Source: an uncultured Clostridia bacterium
Lineage (GTDB): Bacteria; Bacillota; Clostridia; Oscillospirales; Acutalibacteraceae
Assembly (NCBI GenBank): GCA_947369085.1
Contig: CANBJR010000004.1
Location: 1-64,000, forward strand
Direction of reading: 5' to 3'
DNA: 64,000 nt
Positions 7,137-17,160 of this stretch are shown in pieces (position 1 is the stretch's first letter; every line of letters starts with the position of its first letter). The notes under the pieces were generated by a model. It made no database searches, was not told where the DNA came from, and was given only the letters and a program-made list of their open reading frames with translations. The position numbers and the translations under genes were made by a program.

Positions 7137-7295
7137 AAGTCAAGGAAAGTCAAAAATATTTAAAAATTGAGTTAAAACGAGAATAATCAAGAATACGAGA
7201 GTATAATAAAGAAAGTATATAAATTATTGACTTTTATTGACTTTGACTTTATCTGACTTTATAACTATAATAAAATCAAAGGTCAGGAAAGGACA
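7137..7295. promoter_or_regulatory. CtsR operator cluster (heptad direct repeats)
   Basis: Four pairs of seven-base direct repeats with 3-nt spacing: AAGTCAA-GGA-AAGTCAA (7137-7153), TTGACTT-TTA-TTGACTT (7227-7243, other orientation), TGACTTT-ATC-TGACTTT (7244-7260, other orientation) and AAGGTCA-GGA-AAGGACA (7279-7295). CtsR of Firmicutes is known to bind tandem heptads of the AGGTCAAA type separated by 3 nt. Three pairs overlap or flank the promoter at 7243-7271, so autorepression of the operon by CtsR is expected. Confidence 0.8.
7243..7271 (+). promoter_or_regulatory. Sigma-A promoter of the ctsR-clpC operon
   Basis: TTGACT (7243-7248), a 17-base spacer, then TATAAT (7266-7271). CtsR heptads cover the -35 element and the expected start site. 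The transcript would carry a leader of about 150 nt with a small hairpin (ACCGCAC/GTGCGGC near 7380). Confidence 0.8.
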
Positions 7296-7426
7296 AAAAG
7301 AGTGGCTGAAATGTAATCAGCCGCTATATTAATGAAACAACATCAAGCCCCGTCAATGACCTGTTATATAAAAGCAATACCGCACAAATCAGTGCGGCAT
7401 TGCTGAAATTGAAATGAGGCGATTAT

Positions 7427-7876
7427 ATGAGAATGAGCGATTTGGTAGCTCAATATATTATGCAAATGCTCGACGAACAAAACGGCAGTGCCGAAATCCA
7501 GCGAAATGAGCTTGCCGGTAACCTCGGCTGTGTGCCGAGCCAGATTAACTACGTTATTACTTCACGGTTTACCCCTGAACAAGGATATATTGTAGAAAGT
7601 CGAAGAGGCGGCGGAGGTTACATACGCATCAGTCGTGTAAAAATGGATAGAGGCACGGCAATTATGCATATAATAAACTCTGTAGGTGCAACACTTGAAA
7701 AGGCTACAGCTGAGGTAATGCTCAACAATATGCTTCAGCGCAATATGCTCCAGCTTCAGTCGGCAAAATTAATTGCGGCGGCGCTATCGGACAGAACGCT
7801 TTCGCAGGTTGAGCAGGACAAACGAGATACGGTAAGAGCAGATTTATTTAAAAATATGCTTCTGATCATTGAATAA
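7427..7876 (+). CDS. ctsR: CtsR transcriptional repressor
   Basis: 149 residues, the normal length for CtsR. The N-terminal winged helix-turn-helix is clear (QIQ-type EIQRNELAGNLGCVPSQINYVITSRFTPEQGYIVESRRGGGGYIRI), including the Gly-rich wing RGGGGYIRI known to contact DNA and sense heat. The C-terminal half is the helical dimerisation domain. CtsR represses class III heat-shock genes (clpC, clpP and its own operon) and is removed by heat and by McsB. The ATG at 7427 follows GAGG by 8 bases. It is first in the ctsR-mcsA-mcsB-clpC operon, and upstream heptads fit its known operator. Confidence 0.95.
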   Translation: MRMSDLVAQYIMQMLDEQNGSAEIQRNELAGNLGCVPSQINYVITSRFTPEQGYIVESRRGGGGYIRISRVKMDRGTAIMHIINSVGATLEKATAEVMLNNMLQRNMLQLQSAKLIAAALSDRTLSQVEQDKRDTVRADLFKNMLLIIE

Positions 7877-7899
7877 AAATTTATTAGGAGGTTTTATTT

Positions 7900-8406
7900 A
7901 TGAAATGTCAGAAATGCGGCGCAAACAATGCCAACACACATGTCAAAACAATCATAAACGGTGAATTCAAGGAATACGACCTTTGCAGTGAATGTGCAAA
8001 GAAAATGGGATATACAAATGTTTTCGGAGATATGGAAGATGAATTTTCAAACTTCCTCGGCAGCTTTTTCGGAAATGTGCTTCCTGCCAGAACTCAGGCT
8101 ACACGCTGTGAGTTCTGTGGCAGCACTTATTCGGATATCGCAAAGTCAGGCCACGTAGGCTGTGCAAACTGCTATAACATATTTGCAGATGAGTTATTCC
8201 CGTCAATAAGAAGAATTCACGGCAATACTACCCATTGCGGCAAAAACAGCAGGCTTGCCGAAAAAGCGAAACAGTCTAAGCCAGCCGAAGAAACCAAAGA
8301 GGATAAAATTAAGAGATTAAAATCAGAGCTTGACAAGGCTGTTAAGGAACAGAATTTTGAACATGCGGCAGAGTTAAGAGATAAAATCAAGGAATTGGAG
8401 GCATAA
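7900..8406 (+). CDS. mcsA: McsA, zinc-binding activator of the McsB kinase
   Basis: 168 residues with four CxxC pairs (CQKC, CSEC, CEFC, CANC) spaced as in McsA/YacH, expected to bind zinc, and a C-terminal UVR motif (NFEHAAELRDKIKELE) that mediates contacts within the McsA-McsB-ClpC system. McsA activates the McsB arginine kinase and acts as adaptor for ClpC. A strong AGGAGG site precedes the ATG. It lies 23 nt after ctsR and 4 nt before mcsB. Confidence 0.95.
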   Translation: MKCQKCGANNANTHVKTIINGEFKEYDLCSECAKKMGYTNVFGDMEDEFSNFLGSFFGNVLPARTQATRCEFCGSTYSDIAKSGHVGCANCYNIFADELFPSIRRIHGNTTHCGKNSRLAEKAKQSKPAEETKEDKIKRLKSELDKAVKEQNFEHAAELRDKIKELEA

Positions 8407-8410
8407 GAAA

Positions 8411-9400
8411 ATGAGCAATGATGTTGTAATTTCAACCAGAATAAGGTTTGCACGAAATCTAAAAGATTATCCGTTTCCCTGCAAATTAAATTCCCAGGGC
8501 AGGGAAAAGGTAATTGAAAAGGTCAAGAACGCTGTCAAGAAGAGCAACAGTCCTGTAGCCTCCGATTTTTCGTTCATCAAAATGAGTGAACTGACTTCCT
8601 CGCAGAGTGTATCGCTTGTTGAAAAAAGGCTTGTAAGTCCCGAATTTATCAGCGATACAGACGGACGTGCACTTTTAATCAGCAAAGACGAATCTTTTAG
8701 TATTATGATTAACGAGGAGGACCATATCAGACTTCAGGTAATTACAAAGGGATTGTCGCTTGAACAGGCATATGACACAGCCGATAAGCTTGATACTTTG
8801 CTTGATGAAAATCTTGATTTTGCCTTTGATGAAAAGCTCGGTTACCTTACGCAGTGTCCGACAAATCTCGGTACGGGTATGAGAGCCTCTGTAATGCTTC
8901 ATCTTCCTGCACTCGAAAAGAGCAGGGCAATCAACCGTATTGCAGGCAATCTCTCAAAGCTCGGACTTACCATAAGAGGCGCGCACGGTGAAGGCACAGA
9001 GCCAAAGGGTGCGTTGTATCAGCTTTCAAATCAGGTAACTCTCGGTATTTCCGAAAAGGCGGCAATCGAAAACCTTAAAAATATTACAGAACAGCTTATT
9101 GCTCAGGAAAATCAGGCAAGAGAAAGACTTTGTTCAAGCATTGATATTCAGGACGCAATCAGCAGAAGCTTAGGTATTCTGCGTTCGGCACTTGTAATTT
9201 CGCATGACGAGGCTTTAAAGCTTTTGTCAAACGTTCGACTCGGCATTGTGTCTAAGCAGATTTCCGATGTATCAAGTGAAACAATAGATAAGTTAATGCT
9301 TGCAGTTGAACCTGCAACCTTGACTGTATCGCTTAACAAAAATCTGTCGGCTCACGACAGAGATATTGAAAGAGCAAAGCTTATAAAAGCAGAGCTTTAG
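8411..9400 (+). CDS. mcsB: McsB protein-arginine kinase
   Basis: 329 residues of the ATP:guanido phosphotransferase family. Visible family motifs are STRIRFARNL near the N-terminus, NEEDHIRLQ, QCPTNLGTGMRAS with the active-site Cys, and the C-terminal IRGAHGEGTE nucleotide-binding region. McsB phosphorylates arginines on proteins including CtsR, marking them for ClpCP degradation. Sequence ends near the usual McsB length, somewhat short of Bacillus. The gene starts 4 nt after mcsA. Confidence 0.95.
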   Translation: MSNDVVISTRIRFARNLKDYPFPCKLNSQGREKVIEKVKNAVKKSNSPVASDFSFIKMSELTSSQSVSLVEKRLVSPEFISDTDGRALLISKDESFSIMINEEDHIRLQVITKGLSLEQAYDTADKLDTLLDENLDFAFDEKLGYLTQCPTNLGTGMRASVMLHLPALEKSRAINRIAGNLSKLGLTIRGAHGEGTEPKGALYQLSNQVTLGISEKAAIENLKNITEQLIAQENQARERLCSSIDIQDAISRSLGILRSALVISHDEALKLLSNVRLGIVSKQISDVSSETIDKLMLAVEPATLTVSLNKNLSAHDRDIERAKLIKAEL

Positions 9401-9438
9401 CAGTATATTAAAAACATAAGATAAAGCGAAAGAGGGTA

Positions 9439-11898
9439 ATGACTATGTATGAATTCAGAGGATTTACACAAAAAGCAAATAAAGCGCTTAATCTCGCAAT
9501 AGAATCCGCACAGGATATGGGTCATAATTACGTTGGCACAGAACACATACTTCTCGGACTATTAAGTGAAGGTACGGGCGTAGCAGCAGCGGCTCTTGAA
9601 CAGTGCTCAGTAACAGAAGATGCCCTCAGAAATAAAATCAGCACAACAGACGGCTCTGGAATGAAAACAACGCTTACTCCCGATGACTTCACACCGAGAA
9701 CAAAGCGTGTACTCAAAGCCGCAATGCTTGCTTCGGCAAGAATGGGCAACAATTACGTCGGCACAGAACACCTTCTCCTCGCCGTGATTTCCGAGAGTGA
9801 CAGTTACGCAGTGTCATTTTTGCACGAACTTGGCGTAAGTGAAAATGCAATTGCGCAGGCAGTTGCTGGCGGACTTCAAAACGGCGGTCATGAGAATGGA
9901 TTTTCCGAAGAAAACGGAGGATTTTCTGTATCTGACGACAACGGTAAGGGTGGCTCGGCGCTTGAAAAATTCGGCAGAGATTTGACCAAAGCCGCCAAAA
10001 ACGGTGAAATTGACCCTGTAATAGGACGTGAAAAGGAAATTGCACGCGTTATTCAGATTTTGTCACGCCGTACAAAAAACAATCCCGTGCTTATCGGTGA
10101 ACCGGGCGTAGGTAAAACTGCCGTGGCAGAGGGACTGGCACTTGAAATTGCTAACGGAAATGTTCCCGAAATACTCAAGGATAAAAAGGTTGTCAGTCTT
10201 GACCTTACCGGTATGATAGCAGGTGCAAAATACAGAGGCGATTTTGAGGAGAGAATTAAGGCGGCAATTGACGAGGTTAAAAAGTCAAACGACACAATTC
10301 TTTTTATTGATGAGCTTCACACAATTGTAGGAGCAGGTGCGGCTGAAGGAAGTGCAGACGCCGCAAATATCTTAAAGCCGTCGCTTGCAAGGGGCGATTT
10401 TCAGGTAATCGGCGCAACAACGCTTAACGAGTACAGAAAATATATTGAAAAGGACGCTGCTCTTGAACGACGTTTTCAGCCCGTGAAAGTAGGCGAGCCT
10501 ACTTTGGAGCAGACTGTAGAAATTCTTAAAGGTTTGCGTGACAGCTACGAAGCACACCACAAGGTAAAGATTACCGACGAGGCAATCAACGCCGCAGTAA
10601 CGCTTTCTTCACGCTATATTGCCGACAGATACCTCCCCGATAAGGCAATTGACCTTATTGACGAGGGCGCGTCAAAGGTAAGGCTTGCAGCGTTGACTTC
10701 ACCGCCTAATGTAAAGGAGCTTGAGGACAGAATTGCCGACTTTGAAAAGGAAAAGGCAAGCGCCGTAAATGAGCAGGATTTTGAACGTGCCGCAAAGCTG
10801 CGTGATGAGCAGAAAGAGGTTCAGACTCAGCTTGACAACGCCAAAAAGGAATGGCAGGAAAGACAGAAAAACAGCAGCGGTGAGGTAACTGCCGAGGATA
10901 TTGCAAAAATCATTTCCGACTGGACAGGAATACCTGTTGTTCAGCTCACGAAAGAGGAGAGTGAACGTTTGCTCAATATGGAGCAGGTTCTTCACGAGCG
11001 TGTTATCGGTCAGGACGAAGCAGTTTCGGCAATCTCAAGAGCTATCAGGCGCGGCAGAGTAGGGTTAAAAGACCCGAAACGTCCCGTAGGTTCATTTATT
11101 TTCCTCGGACCCACAGGCGTAGGCAAAACTGAGCTTTGCAAGGCACTTGCACAGGCTGTGTTCGGCGATGAAAATGCAATGCTAAGACTTGATATGAGTG
11201 AATATATGGAAAAGCACACGGTGTCAAAGCTTATCGGCTCACCGCCCGGATATGTAGGTTTTGAAGAGGGCGGACAACTCACCGAAAAGGTAAGAAGAAA
11301 GCCGTATTCGGTAGTGCTTTTTGATGAGATTGAAAAGGCTCATCCCGACGTGTTCAATATGTTGCTCCAGATTCTTGAGGACGGCAGACTTACCGACTCG
11401 CAGGGCAGAACGGTTGACTTTAAAAACACGGTAATTATTATGACATCTAATGTGGGTGCTCGACTGATTACCGAAAAGCAAAAGGCACTTGGGTTTATTT
11501 CTGACGAAAATGAAAAGGAGCAGGATAACAAGAACATCAAGGAGCTTGTAATGGGCGAACTTCAAAATGTTTTCCGTCCCGAATTTCTAAATCGTGTTGA
11601 TGATATAATCGTTTTCAACAAGCTTACACAGGACGAAATAAAGCAGATAGCTTCAAAAATGCTTGACGTTCTTGCAAAGAGACTTGAAAAGCTTAACGTA
11701 AAAATCACCTTTTCCGACGAAGCAGTAACGGCAATCGCCGACAAAGGATTTGATGAAAACTACGGAGCAAGACCCCTGCGCAGAGCAATCCAGAGTGAAA
11801 TTGAGGACGTACTGTCAGAAAAAATGCTTGAGGGCAGTGTTAAGGAAAATTCTTCGGTAGTTTGCTCCTATAGCGACGGCAAGTTCACATTTGAATAA
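9439..11898 (+). CDS. clpC: ClpC AAA+ unfoldase
   Basis: 819 residues. Two N-terminal Clp repeats (residues about 3-150, NYVGTEHILLGLL and NYVGTEHLLLAVI), a first AAA domain with GEPGVGKTA, a middle UVR-containing coiled coil (DFERAAKLRDEQKEV near 440), and a second AAA domain with GPTGVGKTE and DEIEKAHPDVF. The middle domain and UVR motif separate ClpC from ClpA/ClpB. ClpC works with ClpP to degrade misfolded and phospho-arginine-tagged proteins. It is last in the CtsR operon, followed by a terminator. Two ATGs (9439 and 9445) are possible starts. Confidence 0.95.
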   Translation: MTMYEFRGFTQKANKALNLAIESAQDMGHNYVGTEHILLGLLSEGTGVAAAALEQCSVTEDALRNKISTTDGSGMKTTLTPDDFTPRTKRVLKAAMLASARMGNNYVGTEHLLLAVISESDSYAVSFLHELGVSENAIAQAVAGGLQNGGHENGFSEENGGFSVSDDNGKGGSALEKFGRDLTKAAKNGEIDPVIGREKEIARVIQILSRRTKNNPVLIGEPGVGKTAVAEGLALEIANGNVPEILKDKKVVSLDLTGMIAGAKYRGDFEERIKAAIDEVKKSNDTILFIDELHTIVGAGAAEGSADAANILKPSLARGDFQVIGATTLNEYRKYIEKDAALERRFQPVKVGEPTLEQTVEILKGLRDSYEAHHKVKITDEAINAAVTLSSRYIADRYLPDKAIDLIDEGASKVRLAALTSPPNVKELEDRIADFEKEKASAVNEQDFERAAKLRDEQKEVQTQLDNAKKEWQERQKNSSGEVTAEDIAKIISDWTGIPVVQLTKEESERLLNMEQVLHERVIGQDEAVSAISRAIRRGRVGLKDPKRPVGSFIFLGPTGVGKTELCKALAQAVFGDENAMLRLDMSEYMEKHTVSKLIGSPPGYVGFEEGGQLTEKVRRKPYSVVLFDEIEKAHPDVFNMLLQILEDGRLTDSQGRTVDFKNTVIIMTSNVGARLITEKQKALGFISDENEKEQDNKNIKELVMGELQNVFRPEFLNRVDDIIVFNKLTQDEIKQIASKMLDVLAKRLEKLNVKITFSDEAVTAIADKGFDENYGARPLRRAIQSEIEDVLSEKMLEGSVKENSSVVCSYSDGKFTFE

Positions 11899-11925
11899 TA
11901 GTTAAATACAGATGAATTTATAGCG

Positions 11926-11955
11926 AAAAGGCAGGCTCATTTTGAGCCTGTCTTT
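11926..11955 (+). terminator. Terminator of the ctsR-clpC operon
   Basis: GGCAGGCTCA and TGAGCCTGTC form a stem with a TTT loop, with an A run before and TTTT after. It lies about 30 bp past clpC. Confidence 0.85.
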
Positions 11956-12006
11956 TCAATTTGAAATATAGTTTTAAAATTATAATTGTATTTGTATAAC
12001 GAAAAA

Positions 12007-12026
12007 GGGCAGATATGAATCTGCCC
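12007..12026 (-). terminator. Terminator of the V-ATPase operon
   Basis: GGGCAGAT-ATGA-ATCTGCCC is a perfect stem. On the minus strand it is followed by CTTTTTC, a T tail expected of a Rho-independent terminator just after the subunit D gene. Confidence 0.85.
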
Positions 12027-12033
12027 TCAAAAA

Positions 12034-12690
12034 TCAATGTGCGGAATAGTTATGTGCCTTGTCAAGCAACATATCTTTGACCTTCATCAGCCTTGTTCGG
12101 CTGCTGCGGTCGTTTTCCTCAAGTTTCATTGAAATATATTTTATTGTTTCCTGGTAGCGTGGAATCATAACGTGTTCAAGAGAGTTTACACGTCTGCGTG
12201 TTTTTTCAATTTCTGCCGACATCATTTCACAGCTCTTTTCTATCTGAGCAAGCTTTATAAGGTCGGGCAGCAACTTTTCAAGCGACATTACCGCATCGTC
12301 AAGCTCAAAAGACGTGAACGCAAAGCCGTAAGGAAAAATATCACCCTTATCGTTTGTTCTTGTGCCGGCTGTAAAAACAGGCGTTTCTACACTCATAATA
12401 TTGTGCGAATCAACGTCAATCGTCACTTGTTGCTTTGGTGACATCAGCGAAGCATCAAGCGCCTGTTTAGACATAACTGCGCTTGCATTAACAAAGTGAG
12501 CGTTGCAGTCTGAAAGCTCCTTTTCAATTTTTTCACGCAGTTCACGGTTTTCTTTTACAAGGTCAAGAAACTGGCGCATAAGTTCGTCACGCTTATCCTT
12601 TAACATCTTATGTCCCCGCACGGCAGTTGTAAGCTGTTTTTTAAGCTTCGTCAACTGCATTCGTGTGGGATTCACATTCATAATTGCCAT
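12034..12690 (-). CDS. ntpD: V-type ATPase subunit D (central stalk)
   Basis: 218 residues, typical of V/A-ATPase subunit D. It starts MAIMNVNPTRMQLTKLKKQL, matching the family N-terminus (NPTRM..L..L..A..G..LLK), and consists of long N- and C-terminal helices that form the rotor coiled coil inside the A3B3 head. It is last in the nine-gene operon, 21 nt after subunit B. Together with subunit F it couples ATP hydrolysis to rotation of the K ring. Confidence 0.92.
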   Translation of the reverse strand: MAIMNVNPTRMQLTKLKKQLTTAVRGHKMLKDKRDELMRQFLDLVKENRELREKIEKELSDCNAHFVNASAVMSKQALDASLMSPKQQVTIDVDSHNIMSVETPVFTAGTRTNDKGDIFPYGFAFTSFELDDAVMSLEKLLPDLIKLAQIEKSCEMMSAEIEKTRRRVNSLEHVMIPRYQETIKYISMKLEENDRSSRTRLMKVKDMLLDKAHNYSAH

Positions 12691-12711
12691 AAATCAGCAC
12701 CCTCAATGCAG

Positions 12712-14085
12712 TTATTGTTTGCCGTAAAATTCGTCAAGCATATCGTCCTTGATACGTTTCAGCTCGCTTCTCGGGAGAATCTGCAACAGTTTCCAACCGA
12801 TGTCGAGTGTTTCTTCAATCGAACGGTTGTTGTCATAACCCTGCGAAACGTATTCTCTTTCAAATGCCTCGGCAAATTCGGCATACTTCTTATCCATATC
12901 GGTAAGCGCCGCTTCACCGAGAATTACCATAAGCTCTCTTGCGTCCTTACCTCTTGCATATGCTGCAAAGAGCTGGTTCATAGTAGCCGCATGGTCTTTT
13001 CTTGTTCGCTCGGGTCCGATACCCTTGTCTTTAAGACGTGAAAGTGAGGGAAGAACGTCAATAGGCGGAGTTACACCCTTTCGGTAAAGCTCACGTGAGA
13101 GAATAATCTGACCCTCTGTAATGTAGCCGGTAAGGTCGGGAATCGGATGAGTTTTATCGTCCTCAGGCATTGTAAGAATAGGAATAAGAGTGATTGAGCC
13201 GTCTTTTCCTTTCAAACGTCCTGCACGCTCGTAAAGAGTTGCAAGGTCAGTGTACATATATCCGGGATAACCTCGTCTGCCGGGAACTTCCTTTCTTGCG
13301 GCGGAAACCTCACGCAGAGCATCGGCATAGTTTGTAATATCCGTCATAATAACAAGCACGTGCATACCAAGGTCAAATGCGAGGTATTCAGCGGCTGTAA
13401 GCGCCATTCTCGGAGTAGCAATACGCTCAATTGCAGGGTCGTTTGCGAGGTTTACAAACATAACTGTTCTGTCAATTGCGCCTGTTTCCTTAAAGGACTC
13501 AACAAAGTAGTTTGACTCCTCAAAGGTGATACCGATTGCGGCAAAAACAACGGCGAACTGCTCATTTTTGCCCCTGACTGCCGCCTGCTTTGCAATCTGT
13601 GCGGCAAGCTGTGAGTGGGGAAGACCCGAAGCTGAAAAGATTGGAAGCTTCTGACCTCTTACAAGCGTATTAAGTCCGTCAATTGCGGAAATACCTGTCT
13701 GAATAAATTCCTGCGGATAGTTTCTTGCTGCAGGGTTCATCGGAGTGCCGTTAATATCAAGCCGCTTCTCGGGAATCAGCGCAGGACCGTCATCAATCGG
13801 GTTTCCAAGACCGTCAAATACTCGTGAAAGCATATCGGGAGAAACGGGAAGCTCCATTGACCTGCCCAGGAAGCGCACCTTTGAACCTGCAAGGTTGATA
13901 CCTGCCGCAGACTCAAAAAGCTGAACAAGAGCATTGCTGCCGTCTACTTCAAGTACCTTGCAGCGGCGTGTTTCACCGTTTGGAAGCTCAATCTCGCCGA
14001 GCTCGTCATATTTTACGTCCTCAACGTCGCTGATCATCATAAGAGGGCCTGCAACCTCTCTTATTGTACGGTATTCCTTCGGCAT
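12712..14085 (-). CDS. ntpB: V-type ATPase subunit B (non-catalytic)
   Basis: 457 residues. The sequence matches the A/V-ATPase B family ([50 protein letters not shown]). The P-loop position reads [11 protein letters not shown] rather than a GKT loop, as expected for the non-catalytic B subunit. It alternates with subunit A in the A3B3 head. The ATG overlaps the A stop codon by one base (TAATG), a sign of translational coupling and balanced synthesis. Confidence 0.95.
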   Translation of the reverse strand: MPKEYRTIREVAGPLMMISDVEDVKYDELGEIELPNGETRRCKVLEVDGSNALVQLFESAAGINLAGSKVRFLGRSMELPVSPDMLSRVFDGLGNPIDDGPALIPEKRLDINGTPMNPAARNYPQEFIQTGISAIDGLNTLVRGQKLPIFSASGLPHSQLAAQIAKQAAVRGKNEQFAVVFAAIGITFEESNYFVESFKETGAIDRTVMFVNLANDPAIERIATPRMALTAAEYLAFDLGMHVLVIMTDITNYADALREVSAARKEVPGRRGYPGYMYTDLATLYERAGRLKGKDGSITLIPILTMPEDDKTHPIPDLTGYITEGQIILSRELYRKGVTPPIDVLPSLSRLKDKGIGPERTRKDHAATMNQLFAAYARGKDARELMVILGEAALTDMDKKYAEFAEAFEREYVSQGYDNNRSIEETLDIGWKLLQILPRSELKRIKDDMLDEFYGKQ

Positions 14086-15860
14086 TAGTCATCACTCCTT
14101 TTCAGTACATCTGCAATTTCGCTGTCAAGCTGTGCCTCAATTTGTTCAAACTCGTCATTTATCTTATCTTCGGGTTCGTACTTAAAACGTCCGATTCTTT
14201 CACGAACAGGAATATTTACAAGCATTTCAATATCTCCGCCCTTGTTAAGTCCGTCAAGAGCCTTGTCGTAGTAGCTTAAAATTGCACGCATCATAAGCAC
14301 CTGTTTTTTAAGCGAGGTGTAGGTGTCGGTTGGGTCAAAAGCGTTCTGGTGCAGGTAGTCTTCACGAATTGAACGTGCTGATTCAAGCTTGAGCCTGTCG
14401 GGAGCAGAAAGTGCATCCATACCGACAAGGTTTACAATTTCCTGCAATTCCGATTCGTCCTGAAGCAAAGCCATAAGTCTGCCGCGAAGCTCCATAAAGT
14501 CGTTAGCGGCATTTTCTTTGTACCAGTCGGCAAGCTGGTCTGTATAGAGCGAATAACTTGTCAGCCAGTTGATTGCAGGGAAGTGGCGTTTGTACGCAAG
14601 ATTTGCGTCAAGTCCCCAGAATACCTTTACAATTCGCAGAGTAGCCTGCGAAACAGGCTCTGAAATATCGCCGCCGGGAGGTGATACTGCACCGATAACG
14701 GAGAGTGCGCCTTCGGTATCCTCACTGCCGTTTACTATAACTCGTCCTGCTCTTTCGTAGAACTGTGCAAGACGGCTGCCGAGGTAAGCAGGATAACCCT
14801 CTTCACCGGGCATTTCTTCAAGTCGACCCGACATTTCACGCAGAGCTTCTGCCCAACGTGAGGTGGAGTCAGCCATAAGTGCAACCGTGTAGCCCATATC
14901 ACGGAAGTATTCAGCAATAGTAATACCTGTGTAAATTGAAGCCTCTCGAGCCGCAACGGGCATATCGGAGGTGTTTGCAATAAGCACGGTTCTTTCCATA
15001 AGCGAGTTGCCTGTTCGTGGGTCTTTAAGTTCGGGGAATTCGTTTAAAACGTCTGTCATTTCGTTGCCGCGCTCACCGCAGCCGATGTAAACGATGATGT
15101 CGGCTGCCGCCCATTTTGCAAGTTGGTGCTGAACGACTGTTTTACCCGATCCGAAAGGTCCCGGAACAGCGGCTACACCGCCCTTTGCAAGAGGAAACAG
15201 CGTGTCAATCGGTCTTTGACCTGTAGTAAGAAGAATGTCGGGAGAAAGCTTTCTTTTGTACGGTCTGCCCACACGAACAGGCCATTTTGTAAGCATTTTA
15301 ACCTCGGCTTTATCCTTGCCGCTGTTGATTACAGCAATAACCTCGTCAAGTGTAAAGTCGCCGTCGCTGATTTTTTCAACAGTACCCTCAATCTTGTTGG
15401 GTACGAGGATTTTGTGTAGAACAGCATGAGTTTCCTGAACAGTGCCGAGTACGTCGCCCGACACGACTTTGTCACCGTTCTTTACGCTTGCTGTAAAGTG
15501 CCATTTCTTGTTGTGGTCAAGAGAGGGTACGTCGACTCCTCTTTTAAGATTTGTTCCTGCGACCTTCATAATTTCGTTAAGAGGACGCTGAATACCATCG
15601 TAAATTGAACCGATAAGTCCCGGTCCAAGCTCAACCGAAAGCGGTGCGCCTGTTGATTCAACGGTTTCGCCGGGACCAAGTCCCGAAGTTTCCTCATAAA
15701 CCTGAATGGAGGCTTTGTCGCCGTGCATTTCAATTATTTCGCCGATAAGACGCTGACTGCTTACCCTGACAACGTCAAACATATTTGCATCACGCATTCC
15801 GTCTGCAATTACCAGAGGACCTGCGACCTTTGTAATTATTCCTGTTTTCAAATTATACAC
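14085..15860 (-). CDS. ntpA: V-type ATPase subunit A (catalytic)
   Basis: 591 residues with the catalytic P-loop GPFGSGKTV, the non-homologous insertion typical of A/V catalytic subunits (roughly residues 110-200), the GCGERGNEM segment, and [24 protein letters not shown]. It hydrolyses ATP to drive rotation and ion export, or works in reverse as a synthase. It lies between subunits F (one base upstream) and B (1-nt overlap). Length and motifs are standard. Confidence 0.96.
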   Translation of the reverse strand: MYNLKTGIITKVAGPLVIADGMRDANMFDVVRVSSQRLIGEIIEMHGDKASIQVYEETSGLGPGETVESTGAPLSVELGPGLIGSIYDGIQRPLNEIMKVAGTNLKRGVDVPSLDHNKKWHFTASVKNGDKVVSGDVLGTVQETHAVLHKILVPNKIEGTVEKISDGDFTLDEVIAVINSGKDKAEVKMLTKWPVRVGRPYKRKLSPDILLTTGQRPIDTLFPLAKGGVAAVPGPFGSGKTVVQHQLAKWAAADIIVYIGCGERGNEMTDVLNEFPELKDPRTGNSLMERTVLIANTSDMPVAAREASIYTGITIAEYFRDMGYTVALMADSTSRWAEALREMSGRLEEMPGEEGYPAYLGSRLAQFYERAGRVIVNGSEDTEGALSVIGAVSPPGGDISEPVSQATLRIVKVFWGLDANLAYKRHFPAINWLTSYSLYTDQLADWYKENAANDFMELRGRLMALLQDESELQEIVNLVGMDALSAPDRLKLESARSIREDYLHQNAFDPTDTYTSLKKQVLMMRAILSYYDKALDGLNKGGDIEMLVNIPVRERIGRFKYEPEDKINDEFEQIEAQLDSEIADVLKRSDD

Positions 15861-15861
15861 C

Positions 15862-16185
15862 TCAATCGTTGAAGATAATATCGGAGCCGACAGCCTGTTC
15901 TACAAACGATGACAGGCGTTTTAATCCTGTACCCGTATTGCCCTTTACACCGGGAACGGGGATAATAGCGGGAGTCAGCTTTTCTTCATAGCGGCTGCGC
16001 TCTTTTTCAACCGAATCAAATAATTCTTCGGTAAGAAAAATAACAGCGTAATTGTCACTGTCTGCAATATTGCGTAGAAGGTGCGGACAATCTTCGACAT
16101 TTTCGCAGGGATAGATGTCTATTCCTATTGCGCAAAAGCCCTTTATGCTCTCGCTGTCGCCGATTGCGGCAATGTTTTTAGCCAT
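15862..16185 (-). CDS. ntpG: V-type ATPase subunit F (called NtpG in Enterococcus)
   Basis: About 107 residues from the ATG at 16185 ([23 protein letters not shown]); the track's start at 16194 adds three residues. The Rossmann-like fold with AIGD near the start and a VIFLTEELF strand in the middle is characteristic of A/V-ATPase subunit F, which binds subunit D in the central stalk. It overlaps the end of subunit C by a few bases and abuts subunit A. The operon position matches E. hirae ntpG. Confidence 0.88.
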   Translation of the reverse strand: MAKNIAAIGDSESIKGFCAIGIDIYPCENVEDCPHLLRNIADSDNYAVIFLTEELFDSVEKERSRYEEKLTPAIIPVPGVKGNTGTGLKRLSSFVEQAVGSDIIFND

Positions 16186-17149
16186 AAATTTCACGCAGCC
16201 TTTCTCTTATTGTGTCCGTGCCTGTTTTTGTTCTTAAACCGCTTGCAATAATGTGGATAACCTTTTTTTCAGCCTCGCAGCCAAGGTAATATCCAAGCAG
16301 CGGATCGGCACCCTCGCTTGCACGTTTGCAGCTTTCCTTTGCAGCTATAATCAGTCTGTTGTCAACAAACCTTTCAAATGCAGACGGAGATTTTTTGTAT
16401 TCGCTTATTGCTTCGCTGCAGCCGTATTCACTGTATTTTGAAAGCTCGTCAACGAGAGAATCAATGCCCTTTAGGGCGGCTGAAATTACCGAGCTTTTTC
16501 TGAAATCGTCAACATCGCACATAGCTTTAAGCAGATAATCCATACTTGTGCCTGTGCGGGCGCTGCGAAGAGCAATTTTTATGTTACTGTAAAAAACATA
16601 GGTTTTAAAATAAGTTTTAAGAAACTGAGAACTGAAGCTTTCGGCAGATGAAATCATTTTTTCCATAAGCGCTTTGTCAACTAAAGCATCACTCATTCGT
16701 GCATCTCCGGTGTGGGCAAGCGTTTCGTAAGCCTCGTCAGCCGCTTTTTCAATCCAGTCGGGGAGAAGTGAAAACTTCCTCTTTTCAACAGCCTCTTTGA
16801 GCGTTTCAACGCTGATTGTAAAAGGCTTAATAATTAGCTCGCCGTAATTGCGGTCAGCCATTGTGCCCTTTAAAACAACCTTAAGATTGTGAACGTCGTT
16901 TTGATAGAAAAACGGATTGAAAATTTCAAAATCCGGAGCAACGCTCTTTAGGTATTTCCACATGGATTCTGTATGGCTGTTGATGATTTCATCAACATTT
17001 TTGCCGTCGCCGTAGCCTTTGTCGGACAAAAGCCTTGCAAGCTCGTCTTCGTCCTTGCAGGCAAGAAGCCTGTCAATGTCCGCATTTGTAAAAAGCGAGG
17101 TTTCCTTTGCACGTACGGAGCCTATGGAAAATTCATATGATAATGCCAT
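16178..17149 (-). CDS. ntpC: V-type ATPase subunit C (NtpC/AtpC, d-type stalk funnel)
   Basis: 323 residues, the usual length, all-helical, with the family N-terminus (SYEFSIGSVRAKETSLFTNADIDRLL) and FFYQNDVHNLKVVLKG, a conserved stretch of subunit C. It forms the funnel linking the DF stalk to the membrane K ring. It lies between E (11 nt upstream) and F (overlapping). No oddities. Confidence 0.9.
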   Translation of the reverse strand: MALSYEFSIGSVRAKETSLFTNADIDRLLACKDEDELARLLSDKGYGDGKNVDEIINSHTESMWKYLKSVAPDFEIFNPFFYQNDVHNLKVVLKGTMADRNYGELIIKPFTISVETLKEAVEKRKFSLLPDWIEKAADEAYETLAHTGDARMSDALVDKALMEKMISSAESFSSQFLKTYFKTYVFYSNIKIALRSARTGTSMDYLLKAMCDVDDFRKSSVISAALKGIDSLVDELSKYSEYGCSEAISEYKKSPSAFERFVDNRLIIAAKESCKRASEGADPLLGYYLGCEAEKKVIHIIASGLRTKTGTDTIRERLREIYG

Positions 17150-17160
17150 TGAATTCCTCC

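Noticed and set aside
9528-11744. Several minus-strand ORFs inside clpC
   Set aside because: Shadows of a strongly supported gene; Ser/Leu/Phe-rich translations typical of antisense frames.
15123-15608. Plus-strand ORFs inside ntpA
   Set aside because: Antisense shadows with no ribosome binding site and no recognisable domain.
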